From positions 40,149 through 104,148 of the IMG/VR virus record IMGVR_UViG_3300025889_000083: a stretch of DNA of 64,000 bases; one strand, written 5' to 3'. Numbering within the stretch: position 1 is the first letter of the stretch; each line of letters begins with the position of its first letter. This stretch comes from a virus. The position numbers and the translations under genes are program-made. Positions 56,242 to 63,277 of the stretch are shown in pieces. The notes beneath the pieces were generated by a model. It was given only the letters and a program-made list of their open reading frames with translations, was not told where the DNA came from and did not search any database.

Positions 56242-56734
56242 ATTGTTTCCTGTTTCTCATCCATAGTACAAAGGAGTATCTTTGACCACTTTCGAGTGGT
56301 GTAACTCCGTGCATGATATTCGAATCATAGAGTATCAGATCTCCTTGTCCTAAATTAACTGGTGCGTTCTTAATGTAGAACTCACCTCCTTTGTATGTGG
56401 GTGGACTTAGATTGATGCTCGCTGACACTGTTGCAATGTTTGGCTCTGCATGTATCTTCAGTCCGTTTCCTTTTTCTAAATAGTGCATGAGATGAAAGTG
56501 CTCGTGTGGAAAGAGTTCAAGACCCCATTTCTTTTCTGCAAACTCTTTTACTTTTCGTACAAGAGGTATTTTAGGCAGAGAGTAGTATTTTCGATCTACT
56601 CTCTCATTCAGATTAAACTTCGGAGTATTTAAATGAACTCTCATACTGCGATCTTCAGGAAAAACCCGAGTCATTGCAATAAGATCTTCACACTCTTGTA
56701 TTGAAAGAAACTGTTTTATCACGAGTATTTTCAA
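56147..56734 (-). CDS. Iron/2-oxoglutarate-dependent oxygenase
   Basis: 195 residues. H95-x-E97 (LKIHAEPN) in place of the usual H-x-D, H142 (NIMHGVTPL) and R152 (GQRYSFVLWM) form the iron and cosubstrate sites. GGEFYI and GDLILYDSN are typical of prolyl-hydroxylase-like phage oxygenases. The last 35 residues overlap the bS21 gene and look non-conserved, suggesting a shifted or extended end. Substrate unknown. Confidence 0.8.
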   Translation of the reverse strand: MKILVIKQFLSIQECEDLIAMTRVFPEDRSMRVHLNTPKFNLNERVDRKYYSLPKIPLVRKVKEFAEKKWGLELFPHEHFHLMHYLEKGNGLKIHAEPNIATVSASINLSPPTYKGGEFYIKNAPVNLGQGDLILYDSNIMHGVTPLESGQRYSFVLWMRNRKQYESDRNKQLRQSTSNLSQESGEEWCFERSES

Positions 56735-56876
56735 ATGTCCATCCTCTTTTTCTTAGATAAGCTACTTGGCTATAGATTGCGGATTTCTTTCTTTTCAGTT
56801 GGATTTCTAGCTGTTCCATGCTTAGAACATTATAGTTATCCTTTAGAAATTGTCTTTCTTCCATAGTCCATCTCAT
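56688..56876 (-). CDS. Small DNA-binding-like protein
   Basis: 62 residues. EERQFLKDNYNVLSMEQLEI followed by KRKKSAIYSQVAYLRKRGW has the spacing of a Myb/SANT-like helix-turn-helix found in small phage regulators. ATG lies six bases after the -10 box, so it may be leaderless. First gene of the minus-strand island. Confidence 0.6.
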   Translation of the reverse strand: MRWTMEERQFLKDNYNVLSMEQLEIQLKRKKSAIYSQVAYLRKRGWTFENTRDKTVSFNTRV

Positions 56877-56882
56877 GCTGTT

Positions 56883-56911
56883 ATTATATCAAAATTTTGA
56901 CCTGCTGTCAA
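56883..56911 (-). promoter_or_regulatory. Divergent promoter, leftward
   Basis: On the minus strand, TTGACA (56911-56906), 17-base spacer, TATAAT (56888-56883). It drives the HTH, oxygenase and bS21 genes. Confidence 0.85.
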
Positions 56912-56928
56912 GAACTAAAATTCTGTTC

Positions 56929-56957
56929 TTGACTTATGGTGAGAGGCGTAGTATAAT
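56929..56957 (+). promoter_or_regulatory. Divergent promoter, rightward
   Basis: TTGACT (56929-56934), 17-base spacer, TATAAT (56952-56957). The two -35 boxes lie only 17 bases apart. Confidence 0.85.
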
Positions 56958-56980
56958 ATTATCTTAATGGAGAAATTTAT

Positions 56981-57118
56981 ATGGCAGATGCAAGCTATTG
57001 GGTAATACTTTTATGGTCATGTGGTCTTACATACTTTTGTGCAAAGTATTACTGGATTAGATCTACTATCGACTTCCTTGAAGAACAGGGTTTGCTCGAG
57101 TTAGATGATGAAAAATAG
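56981..57118 (+). CDS. Small membrane protein
   Basis: 45 residues: one hydrophobic helix (YWVILLWSCGLTYFCAKYYW) and an acidic tail. GGAG ribosome site nine bases upstream. Function unknown. Confidence 0.6.
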   Translation: MADASYWVILLWSCGLTYFCAKYYWIRSTIDFLEEQGLLELDDEK

Positions 57119-57121
57119 TTC

Positions 57122-57150
57122 TTGACATTCTGCTCGAAAAAGTTTATAAT
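57122..57150 (+). promoter_or_regulatory. Promoter of the small heat-shock gene
   Basis: TTGACA (57122-57127), 17-base spacer, TATAAT (57145-57150). It starts just after the stop of the membrane gene. Confidence 0.85.
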
Positions 57151-57230
57151 ATACCTGTAGTGTATAACTACATGGCGTCGTTATCGAAAGAAACGGCATA
57201 ATTTAATCGAAAGATGAATTTGGAGAAAAT
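57151..57230 (+). promoter_or_regulatory. Structured 5' leader of the heat-shock gene
   Basis: About 75 bases with successive hairpins: TGTAGT-GTATA-ACTACA, GTCGTT with AACGGC, and ATC-GAAA-GAT just before the GGAG site. Most other early genes here have short or no leaders. A thermosensor or stability role is possible; I see no fourU or ROSE motif. Confidence 0.4.
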
Positions 57231-57614
57231 ATGACAACATTAGATTTAACAAAATTTTGGCTTGGTATGAACTCACATGACTGGATTCACAGCAGTGACA
57301 CATCATATCCAAGATATAACATAGTCGAAAGCAAGACTGGGTATCGTATAGAAATAGCAGTACCGAGTTGGAAAAAAGAAGAACTAGAGGTTATTCACGA
57401 GAATAATGAGCTAGTGATTAAAGGTAAAAAAGAACGAAAACTTGATGAAGATGAAAGATATGTTCATCAAGGACTGAGCCTAAAATCCTTTGAGAGAAAG
57501 TTCATGTTGAACATTGATCTCACTGTAGACTCTGTCGAATTAACAGATGGGATGTTAACAATACAGTTGGAACGCACTCCGAACTCAACAAGGAAATTGT
57601 TGGAAATAAAATGA
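57231..57614 (+). CDS. Small heat-shock protein, Hsp20 family
   Basis: 127 residues with the alpha-crystallin domain: YPRYNIVESKTGYRIEIAVP, then ELEVIHENNELVIKGKK and MLTIQLERTP. ATP-independent holdase that prevents aggregation. Hsp20 genes are frequent in T4-like marine phages, where they are thought to aid virion assembly. GGAG ribosome site. Only the C-terminal I-x-I tail is not clear. Confidence 0.9.
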   Translation: MTTLDLTKFWLGMNSHDWIHSSDTSYPRYNIVESKTGYRIEIAVPSWKKEELEVIHENNELVIKGKKERKLDEDERYVHQGLSLKSFERKFMLNIDLTVDSVELTDGMLTIQLERTPNSTRKLLEIK

Positions 57615-57712
57615 AAAATATAGTGCGTCAGACTAGAGAGGCAACTGAAGTATGTTTTTTAGGCGTTATCTTTATGGGTAGCGTCTTTGCAAGCGTAGGG
57701 CAGTTTGTTTGA
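57611..57712 (+). CDS. Tiny membrane peptide
   Basis: 33 residues (VCFLGVIFMGSVFASVGQF hydrophobic part), ATGA overlap with the Hsp20 stop. Function unknown. Confidence 0.45.
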   Translation: MKNIVRQTREATEVCFLGVIFMGSVFASVGQFV

Positions 57713-57737
57713 TAGTCTATTGCAAAATACCGAAGTC

Positions 57738-57763
57738 GAAGCGCACTCGCAAGAGTGTGCTTC
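57738..57763 (+). promoter_or_regulatory. Strong hairpin before the lysis genes
   Basis: GAAGCGCACTC, GCAA tetraloop, GAGTGTGCTTC: 11 pairs including one G-U. No T-run follows. Possibly an RNA-processing or attenuation element. Confidence 0.5.
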
Positions 57764-57765
57764 GC

Positions 57766-57876
57766 ATGAAGAAAGTTCGCCAAGAACAAGATATGCTTCT
57801 TAAAAGCAAAGCAGACGAAATGTCTGAGGATATAAAAAGACGATGCAAATTAGTAATAAAGGACTTGATCTTATAA
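57766..57876 (+). CDS. Possible small charged protein overlapping the lysozyme gene
   Basis: 36 residues (MKKVRQEQDMLLKSKADEMS), right behind the hairpin. It overlaps the lysozyme start by 34 bases. No clear ribosome site, so it may be untranslated. Confidence 0.3.
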   Translation: MKKVRQEQDMLLKSKADEMSEDIKRRCKLVIKDLIL

Positions 57877-58277
57877 AGTTTTATGAAGGCTTAGAACTCG
57901 AAGCCTATAAGTGTGCTGCTGGAGTGTTAACTATTGGTTATGGTTGGACACATGATGTTAAGGAAGGAGATACCATAACAGAAGAACGAGCAGAGGAGCT
58001 CCTCAGAGAAGGCATAGTACAGTACGAAAATGCCGTACATGATCTCGTTGATGTTCCACTCGAGCAGCACCAATTTGACGCTCTTGTCAGTTGGGTGTAT
58101 AATTTAGGAAAGGCAAATTTAGCCGCTTCTACACTACTCAAAAAAGTAAATGCACAAGAGTTTGATGAAGTGCCAGATCAAATCCGAAGATGGAACAAAG
58201 CTGGCGGTAAAGTTTTAGAAGGACTTACCAAAAGAAGAGAAAGTGAAGCAAAGCTTTGGTCAACTGGTGAGTTCTAA
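57843..58277 (+). CDS. Endolysin, phage lysozyme GH24 family
   Basis: 144 residues. The catalytic triad follows lambdoid lysozymes: E15 (KFYEGLELEAY), C24 in the place of Asp, and T30 (GVLTIGYGWTHD). QFDALVSWVYNLG is the usual helix. It cleaves the peptidoglycan MurNAc-GlcNAc bond. No N-terminal signal, so it needs a holin to reach the cell wall. Spanin-like genes follow. Confidence 0.93.
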   Translation: MQISNKGLDLIKFYEGLELEAYKCAAGVLTIGYGWTHDVKEGDTITEERAEELLREGIVQYENAVHDLVDVPLEQHQFDALVSWVYNLGKANLAASTLLKKVNAQEFDEVPDQIRRWNKAGGKVLEGLTKRRESEAKLWSTGEF

Positions 58278-58687
58278 TGTGGAAGATATTTGCAGGAACA
58301 ACAGTAATGTTTGCATTAAGTACTTTTTATTTATGGCAAACTAATCAAGTTCTAGTAGAAAACAATGTAAAACTAGAAAGTGCGATTGCTACACAAGAAG
58401 CAGCAATACAGAGTCTACAAAACGACTTCACACTACAAACAGGACAACTAAACGAATTACAAAAGAAAAGTCAAGAAGCACAGTTAGAAATGAATCGCTA
58501 TCTTGATATTTTCAGAAGGCATAACCTCAGCAAATTAGCTGCAGCAAAGCCTGGGCTAATAGAGCCAAAAGTGAATAAAGCAACAAAAGAGGTATTTGAT
58601 GGTATTGAACAAGATAGCCGTGACATTGATGACGCTGACGATGGTCTCACAATGCAGCCTACTCCTACCGAAGAAGTTAGAGGTTAG
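58277..58687 (+). CDS. Rz-like inner-membrane spanin
   Basis: 136 residues. N-terminal membrane anchor (FAGTTVMFALSTFYLWQ) and long coiled coil (AIATQEAAIQSLQNDFTLQT), acidic Pro-rich end. One-base overlap with the lysozyme gene. Topology and position fit i-spanins, which fuse inner and outer membranes in the last step of lysis. Confidence 0.78.
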   Translation: MWKIFAGTTVMFALSTFYLWQTNQVLVENNVKLESAIATQEAAIQSLQNDFTLQTGQLNELQKKSQEAQLEMNRYLDIFRRHNLSKLAAAKPGLIEPKVNKATKEVFDGIEQDSRDIDDADDGLTMQPTPTEEVRG

Positions 58688-58970
58688 TGCAAAACCCATA
58701 GAGAGGCAGATCGCACAACCAGTTCTACCTCGAGAAATAGATTTAAAAGAGCCATATTGGTATGTGGTAAGTGCAGAAAACTTAGATGAGTTTCTAGCAA
58801 GAGTTGAAAAAGAGAGTGGACAAGTAGTATTTTTTGCTATGTCAGTCCCTGATTACGAACTCATGGCATACAATATGCAAGAGTTAAAACGATATATTCG
58901 TGAACTCAAAGAAGTAGTAATATACTACAGAAAGGTTACGACAAATGAAACCAGTATCAATACGAAATAG
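58599..58970 (+). CDS. Possible outer-membrane spanin partner or secreted protein
   Basis: 123 residues from ATG 58599 (GAGG site seven bases upstream). The signal-like N-terminus (IAVTLMTLTMVSQCSLL) has a Cys at a position suited to lipidation, although the lipobox is imperfect. It starts inside the Rz-like gene in another frame, as Rz1 does. Longer than Rz1, with a soluble C-terminal domain (YWYVVSAENLDEFLARV), so other roles are possible. Confidence 0.5.
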   Translation: MVLNKIAVTLMTLTMVSQCSLLLPKKLEVSAKPIERQIAQPVLPREIDLKEPYWYVVSAENLDEFLARVEKESGQVVFFAMSVPDYELMAYNMQELKRYIRELKEVVIYYRKVTTNETSINTK

Positions 58971-59565
58971 AAGGCTACTAGATAAACTAGACCTACTGGC
59001 AGAAGAAGTATTAAAGTGTCCACATAGCTGGAAAGTTAAGAGTTGGAGTCCAACACTTGCAAATCTAAAAACAAAAATGGATGATAGCGAGTATGATGGA
59101 TATCCAGATAGCACTTTAATTATTGATTATGCTTACAGAAACATAACGCCAGAGCTTAGAAATGCAAGAAAGTTTCTATTGGCAGGTTTTAAAAATGCAA
59201 TATCTGGAAAAGCACCTCATTGGAGTTATGATGGTATTTACTTTATGCCTCCAAGATATGGTCACATAGACTGGCACAACGATAAGAATAATCCTAGAAA
59301 GAGTATTCAATTTATATGGTCTGGTGCTAAAGGCTATACAATAGATTGTGCTGATGGTAAACTAACAAAAATACCAGACAGAGGTGGAAATATCAATCAA
59401 GGTAAATGGAGCTGTATACAAACAGAGTTCAAAAGAGATGGAAAGACTTGGATGGCTCATGTAAATAATGGTTTTAAACCAAGAATTGTTATTGATATTA
59501 GTATACCAAATAAGTATACATATGAATACCAAGAGGCATTGAGTTTTATAAGAAGAAGTGTTTAA
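58945..59565 (+). CDS. Oxygenase-like cupin protein
   Basis: 206 residues. H111-x-D113 (IDWHNDKNN; H107-x-D109 is an alternative), H172 (WMAHVNNGF) and R180 (KPRIVIDISIP) follow the order of iron/2-oxoglutarate oxygenases. FIWSGAKGYTIDCADG is a possible cosubstrate strand. Start of the right-hand oxygenase cluster. Substrate unknown. Confidence 0.6.
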   Translation: MKPVSIRNRRLLDKLDLLAEEVLKCPHSWKVKSWSPTLANLKTKMDDSEYDGYPDSTLIIDYAYRNITPELRNARKFLLAGFKNAISGKAPHWSYDGIYFMPPRYGHIDWHNDKNNPRKSIQFIWSGAKGYTIDCADGKLTKIPDRGGNINQGKWSCIQTEFKRDGKTWMAHVNNGFKPRIVIDISIPNKYTYEYQEALSFIRRSV

Positions 59566-59848
59566 TATATTTAATATGCTAAAATGGCGACAAGAAATGG
59601 TTAAAGGATCTCAGGCACTGGAGGATAATCCAGTTATACAGTCACGCTTTGAAGAAAATGAAGATTGGCTAGAAGAACTTGAAGATCGCATTATAGAACT
59701 AGAAGAAGTTGCTCACCCACCAATAGAGGCGGGTGGTGCAACTGAATTAAAAGCTGCGATAGAGGCAGTTTCAGAAAGAGTAAGACAAATAGAGGTGAAG
59801 CTAGGACTTGTTAAGTCCGATTATGAATACGATACTGACAGCGACTAA
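59558..59848 (+). CDS. Coiled-coil protein
   Basis: 96 residues, very acidic and helical (DWLEELEDRIIELEEVA, ATELKAAIEAVSERVRQIEV). Start overlaps the oxygenase stop. Possibly a scaffold or trimer motif. Confidence 0.6.
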   Translation: MFNIFNMLKWRQEMVKGSQALEDNPVIQSRFEENEDWLEELEDRIIELEEVAHPPIEAGGATELKAAIEAVSERVRQIEVKLGLVKSDYEYDTDSD

Positions 59849-60269
59849 AAGAGAAGTTACGGCATATCTTTTAGGAGGAGAACTTAACGCAGCTACTTAT
59901 GCAACAATCGCAGTAGACTTAGACTACATTGCCTGCCCTGTAAAAGAGCGAGAACTTATCAATGGATATGACTTTTTAAGAAAGTCTATCGTCACCAATG
60001 GAATGACTGATCCAGTTATTCTCCTACCCAACAGTCAGTCAATGTATGATATGGCAATCCGACAAGTAAAGAAAGAATTTATAAATGACTTTGATCCAAG
60101 TGCAAAACTTCTTGCATATACTGGTAACCAAAGAATAAGTATAGCAAAAGAATTAGGATATATAGCAATAGAAGCCGTAATTGTAGAGGATGTTCATTGG
60201 GCACATGCTGTACAATTAATGCTACAAGATGGAGTTATAAAACATGAAATTAGAACTATCAACTCATAA
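59823..60269 (+). CDS. ParB/sulfiredoxin-like domain protein
   Basis: 148 residues from ATG 59823. DYIACPVKERELINGYDFLR, TDPVILLPN, and GNQRISIAKELGY (101-113) match the ParB N-terminal fold and its G-x-R-R loop variant. Members act as CTPases, nucleases or kinases in phages; the exact activity cannot be read. It lies within the modification gene cluster. Confidence 0.7.
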   Translation: MNTILTATKREVTAYLLGGELNAATYATIAVDLDYIACPVKERELINGYDFLRKSIVTNGMTDPVILLPNSQSMYDMAIRQVKKEFINDFDPSAKLLAYTGNQRISIAKELGYIAIEAVIVEDVHWAHAVQLMLQDGVIKHEIRTINS

Positions 60270-60903
60270 CGAGTACGATATCGTAGGACATGTTCCAGAC
60301 TTTTTAAATGATCCCGAGATAGATGCTATATGGAAAGCAAATAACCATAGAAACTGGGAAAGAGGAGTAACTAGATATAGTGGTTATAACTCAAAAATAC
60401 GAGATTGTCTAAAGATACCTCAGATAGAGTTTCAGTTTTGGGACAGACTTTACGCAGCAGTACAGGAGTACAATAAGCATAGCTATCAGTTAGAATTAAA
60501 TCCTGATAGAGAATGGTCTGAGATAAACCTTGTAAGATATAACAAGCCAGGTATGTTCTTTCGACCTCATAGAGATTATAGACCAGTTTTAAAAGACTGG
60601 AAACTAAGAAAACATATAAGAAAAATAAGCTGTAGTATACAGTTAAGTTATGGATATAAATATAAAGGATCAGACTTAGAAATAGTGGAAAGTTACACTG
60701 TTCCAGATGCTTTTATGGACAGTAATCATCCACCCGAATTTATACAACAACGAGAAAAATTTAGACACAAATTTAGAACAATAAAAAAGAAAGGTAGTTT
60801 AACTATGTTTACATCAATACACGAACACGAAAGTACACCACTAATAAGTGGACAGCGTGATATTATTGTAGCATTTATTAGTGGAAAGTCAGTAGGAATA
60901 TGA
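60244..60903 (+). CDS. Iron/2-oxoglutarate-dependent oxygenase
   Basis: 219 residues. H109-x-D111 (FRPHRDYRP), H195 (IHEHESTPL) and R205 (SGQRDIIVAF) make a full prolyl-hydroxylase-type site. NLVRYNKPGMFF and CSIQLSYGYKYKGSDL are core strands. Overlaps the ParB-like gene by 26 bases. Possible target: protein or nucleic acid. Confidence 0.87.
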   Translation: MKLELSTHNEYDIVGHVPDFLNDPEIDAIWKANNHRNWERGVTRYSGYNSKIRDCLKIPQIEFQFWDRLYAAVQEYNKHSYQLELNPDREWSEINLVRYNKPGMFFRPHRDYRPVLKDWKLRKHIRKISCSIQLSYGYKYKGSDLEIVESYTVPDAFMDSNHPPEFIQQREKFRHKFRTIKKKGSLTMFTSIHEHESTPLISGQRDIIVAFISGKSVGI

Positions 60904-61385
60904 TAGACTTATTTAGAGAAGTTGCTAAAGAGTATATAACTTACTCTACAGGACAGAACTTTTGGAGATTTCCAAGAGCAGATGTATGGCAACTCTATAA
61001 ATTAGAGAGACAAAAATATGTCAATCCTTTCCCACCTTTTGTCAACAATAAAGATGCTCTATTTGATTTTTGTAAAGAAAAACTAGGTAAAGAGAAGAAT
61101 ATAATTAATTTTTACCTAGTAAAACATACAAATAGATCTTTTCAAGTACCAGTTCAAAGGAAACAGCATGGGTATATTCCATTAAATCCTTTGAATATTG
61201 TAGTTAGTAACAAAACAAATTTAGAAAAATGGCAACACATCCACGATTTGGATCTGTTTCCTTTTAAAGATCTAGGACTAAAATATCTTAGAAAGTATAG
61301 TGAGCCTGTATTCTTTGATCCTGACTGGCAGACATTAGTCTACCCACAAGAAGGCACAAGTTATTTTTATGTGGAGTTTGAATGA
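60900..61385 (+). CDS. Protein of unknown function in modification cluster
   Basis: 161 residues, Tyr/Phe/Lys-rich, without a visible motif (FWRFPRADVWQLYKLER). ATGA overlap on both sides with the oxygenase and the glycosyltransferase-like gene, so it probably belongs to the same pathway. Confidence 0.55.
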   Translation: MIDLFREVAKEYITYSTGQNFWRFPRADVWQLYKLERQKYVNPFPPFVNNKDALFDFCKEKLGKEKNIINFYLVKHTNRSFQVPVQRKQHGYIPLNPLNIVVSNKTNLEKWQHIHDLDLFPFKDLGLKYLRKYSEPVFFDPDWQTLVYPQEGTSYFYVEFE

Positions 61386-62161
61386 TATTAAAACCATTAA
61401 ATATATTTGTAGGAACAAGCGATACTGAAGATACTTTCATAGAACGGATTTTAGTCTATACTCTAAGTAAAAATACTAAGTATCCATTGAATATTAGATT
61501 TTTAAGACCGAGAGATTTTCCTAATTGGAATAGAGATACTTGGGGTACACCATTTACTTGTTTTCGTTACGCTATCCCACATATTATGGGCTATAAAGGC
61601 AGAGCACTATATTTTGATGTTGACCAAACAAATTTTAGAGATATATCCGATCTATACTTTACAGATTTAGAAGGATGTGCTTTTGGAATGGTATGGGATG
61701 CATTGCAAGATAATGGACAACTAGGTAAAAAGCAAGGACGACCAAGAGGTTGGTTTTGTGATAGTGTAATGCTCATGGATTGTGCAAAAGCAAAACAGTA
61801 TATAGAACATCCAGACAAAATTGCAAAATGGAAAGGATCTTACAAGTGGCATTTTCCAGAGCAAATAGGATGTCCTATTAAAGAGAAAGCAAAAGGTATA
61901 GTATACGAATTAGATCAAAGATGGAACTCTTTTGATGGTAGAGCTACTGCGGAAGAAGTAAAGACAAATAGATCGGAAGATCAGTCAGATCTACCTTTGC
62001 ATGAGATTTGGCATTTACACTGGACTACAATATCAAGCCAGCCATGGCACCCAAAGTACCATGCAAGTGGAAAGATGCAACATCACAGACAAGATTTATG
62101 TTATCAATTATGGAAGTATGCAAAAATAGTGCATCAGATAGGAAATGTAAATGACTATTGA
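61382..62161 (+). CDS. Glycosyltransferase-like protein, GT-A fold
   Basis: 259 residues. NIFVGTSDTEDTFIERIL start, GTPFTCFRYAIPHIMGYKGR, and D79-V-D81 (ALYFDVDQ) give the metal-binding D-x-D of GT8-like enzymes. GWFCDSVMLMDC is the usual following strand. It may transfer a sugar to hydroxylated protein, DNA or a surface glycan. Confidence 0.7.
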   Translation: MILKPLNIFVGTSDTEDTFIERILVYTLSKNTKYPLNIRFLRPRDFPNWNRDTWGTPFTCFRYAIPHIMGYKGRALYFDVDQTNFRDISDLYFTDLEGCAFGMVWDALQDNGQLGKKQGRPRGWFCDSVMLMDCAKAKQYIEHPDKIAKWKGSYKWHFPEQIGCPIKEKAKGIVYELDQRWNSFDGRATAEEVKTNRSEDQSDLPLHEIWHLHWTTISSQPWHPKYHASGKMQHHRQDLCYQLWKYAKIVHQIGNVNDY

Positions 62162-62885
62162 AGAATTATTACAACCAATAGGAAAAGAAAGATTCTTTGA
62201 CGAGTTTAAAGGCAAGAAAATCTTAGTTATAAAGTCAAAGAAAAATATTTTTAAAGATCACTTCAGCTGGGTAGAATTTGATAGATATCTACAAGGTATT
62301 CATATGGGTGGACATGATAGAGTTCCACAATTACAAGTAGTTCTTCCACAAGGTGGTAAGTGGTGTAAGAAAAAAGACAAGAAGCAATACACAAAAGCTG
62401 AGATCTACGACATGTGGAAAAGTGGGTGTAGTTTTATATTAACATTATCAGAGTTCCTAAACAAAACAATGTGGGAACAATGTAGAGAATTTGAGAAATA
62501 TTATGGAATTGGTCAAGCAAACATTTACTGTTCTAATCAGGCAAACGCAAAAACGTTTCCTATCCATGCAGATAGCACTGACAATTTTCTTTTCCATGTT
62601 AGTGGAAAAATACGGTGGCACATTTACAAAGAATGGGCGCCAGCTAGTAAGCAGGATAAAATCGCTGCTAGAACAGATAACTTAACAATAGATAAAGAGT
62701 TTGAATTAGATGATGGGGATATGCTTTATATTCCTAAACATTTATATCACAGGGTAACAACCCTAAGCCCAAGAATAAGTATAAGTTTCCATTTTAACGA
62801 ACAAGGCGAAAGCCACCAGCGTTATAATAGAGATCCTTGGCTTAATTGGATTCCACAGGGGATATATGGAAGCCACACAAAATGA
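62151..62885 (+). CDS. JmjC/cupin-4 type oxygenase
   Basis: 244 residues. FPIHADSTDNFLFHVSGK with H139-x-D141, then GDMLYIPKHLYHRVTT with H200, and ISISFHFNE follow bacterial ribosomal oxygenase-like JmjC proteins (YcfD type), which hydroxylate ribosomal proteins. Overlaps the GT-like gene by 11 bases. Its target may be a host or phage protein. Confidence 0.83.
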   Translation: MTIEELLQPIGKERFFDEFKGKKILVIKSKKNIFKDHFSWVEFDRYLQGIHMGGHDRVPQLQVVLPQGGKWCKKKDKKQYTKAEIYDMWKSGCSFILTLSEFLNKTMWEQCREFEKYYGIGQANIYCSNQANAKTFPIHADSTDNFLFHVSGKIRWHIYKEWAPASKQDKIAARTDNLTIDKEFELDDGDMLYIPKHLYHRVTTLSPRISISFHFNEQGESHQRYNRDPWLNWIPQGIYGSHTK

Positions 62886-63237
62886 TAGAAATGAAGTAAA
62901 CATTGATCTGGACAAGTATATGGCATTGCTCGATAAACTCGACAAAGCCGAAGATACTATCAGTGATATGAAGGCAGAAGCGGAAGCAGCTAGAAAACAA
63001 CTTGCTCCTCCCAAGAGAAAGTTTATTGATTTGTTTTTAGATGACAATGATATAAATGAAAAGTCTATTATTGGATTCGTTTCATTTGCTTTTATGTGTG
63101 CCTTTGCAGTATGCGATTTAATCACAGCATTTTGGGGAATGGAATTAGTAATATCAGACACAGTTTATACTTCGCTAGTGGTGGTAACACTCGGTGCATT
63201 TGGTATAAGCGAGGCAGGAAAAGCATTTGGAAAATAG
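62866..63237 (+). CDS. Membrane protein, possible holin
   Basis: 123 residues. Helical, charged N-terminus (LLDKLDKAEDTISDMKAEAE), then two membrane segments (IIGFVSFAFMCAFAVCDLIT and TSLVVVTLGAFGI). Size and topology are acceptable for a holin, which the lysozyme needs. It lies 4.6 kb from the lysis genes, so this is tentative. Confidence 0.5.
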   Translation: MEATQNDRNEVNIDLDKYMALLDKLDKAEDTISDMKAEAEAARKQLAPPKRKFIDLFLDDNDINEKSIIGFVSFAFMCAFAVCDLITAFWGMELVISDTVYTSLVVVTLGAFGISEAGKAFGK

Positions 63238-63240
63238 TTC

Positions 63241-63269
63241 TTGACAAGAAGTAATAAATTTAGTATAAT
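63241..63269 (+). promoter_or_regulatory. Sigma-70-like promoter
   Basis: TTGACA (63241-63246), 17-base spacer, TATAAT (63264-63269). ATG 63278 is eight bases downstream, close to the expected transcription start. Confidence 0.85.
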
Positions 63270-63277
63270 ATACACTT

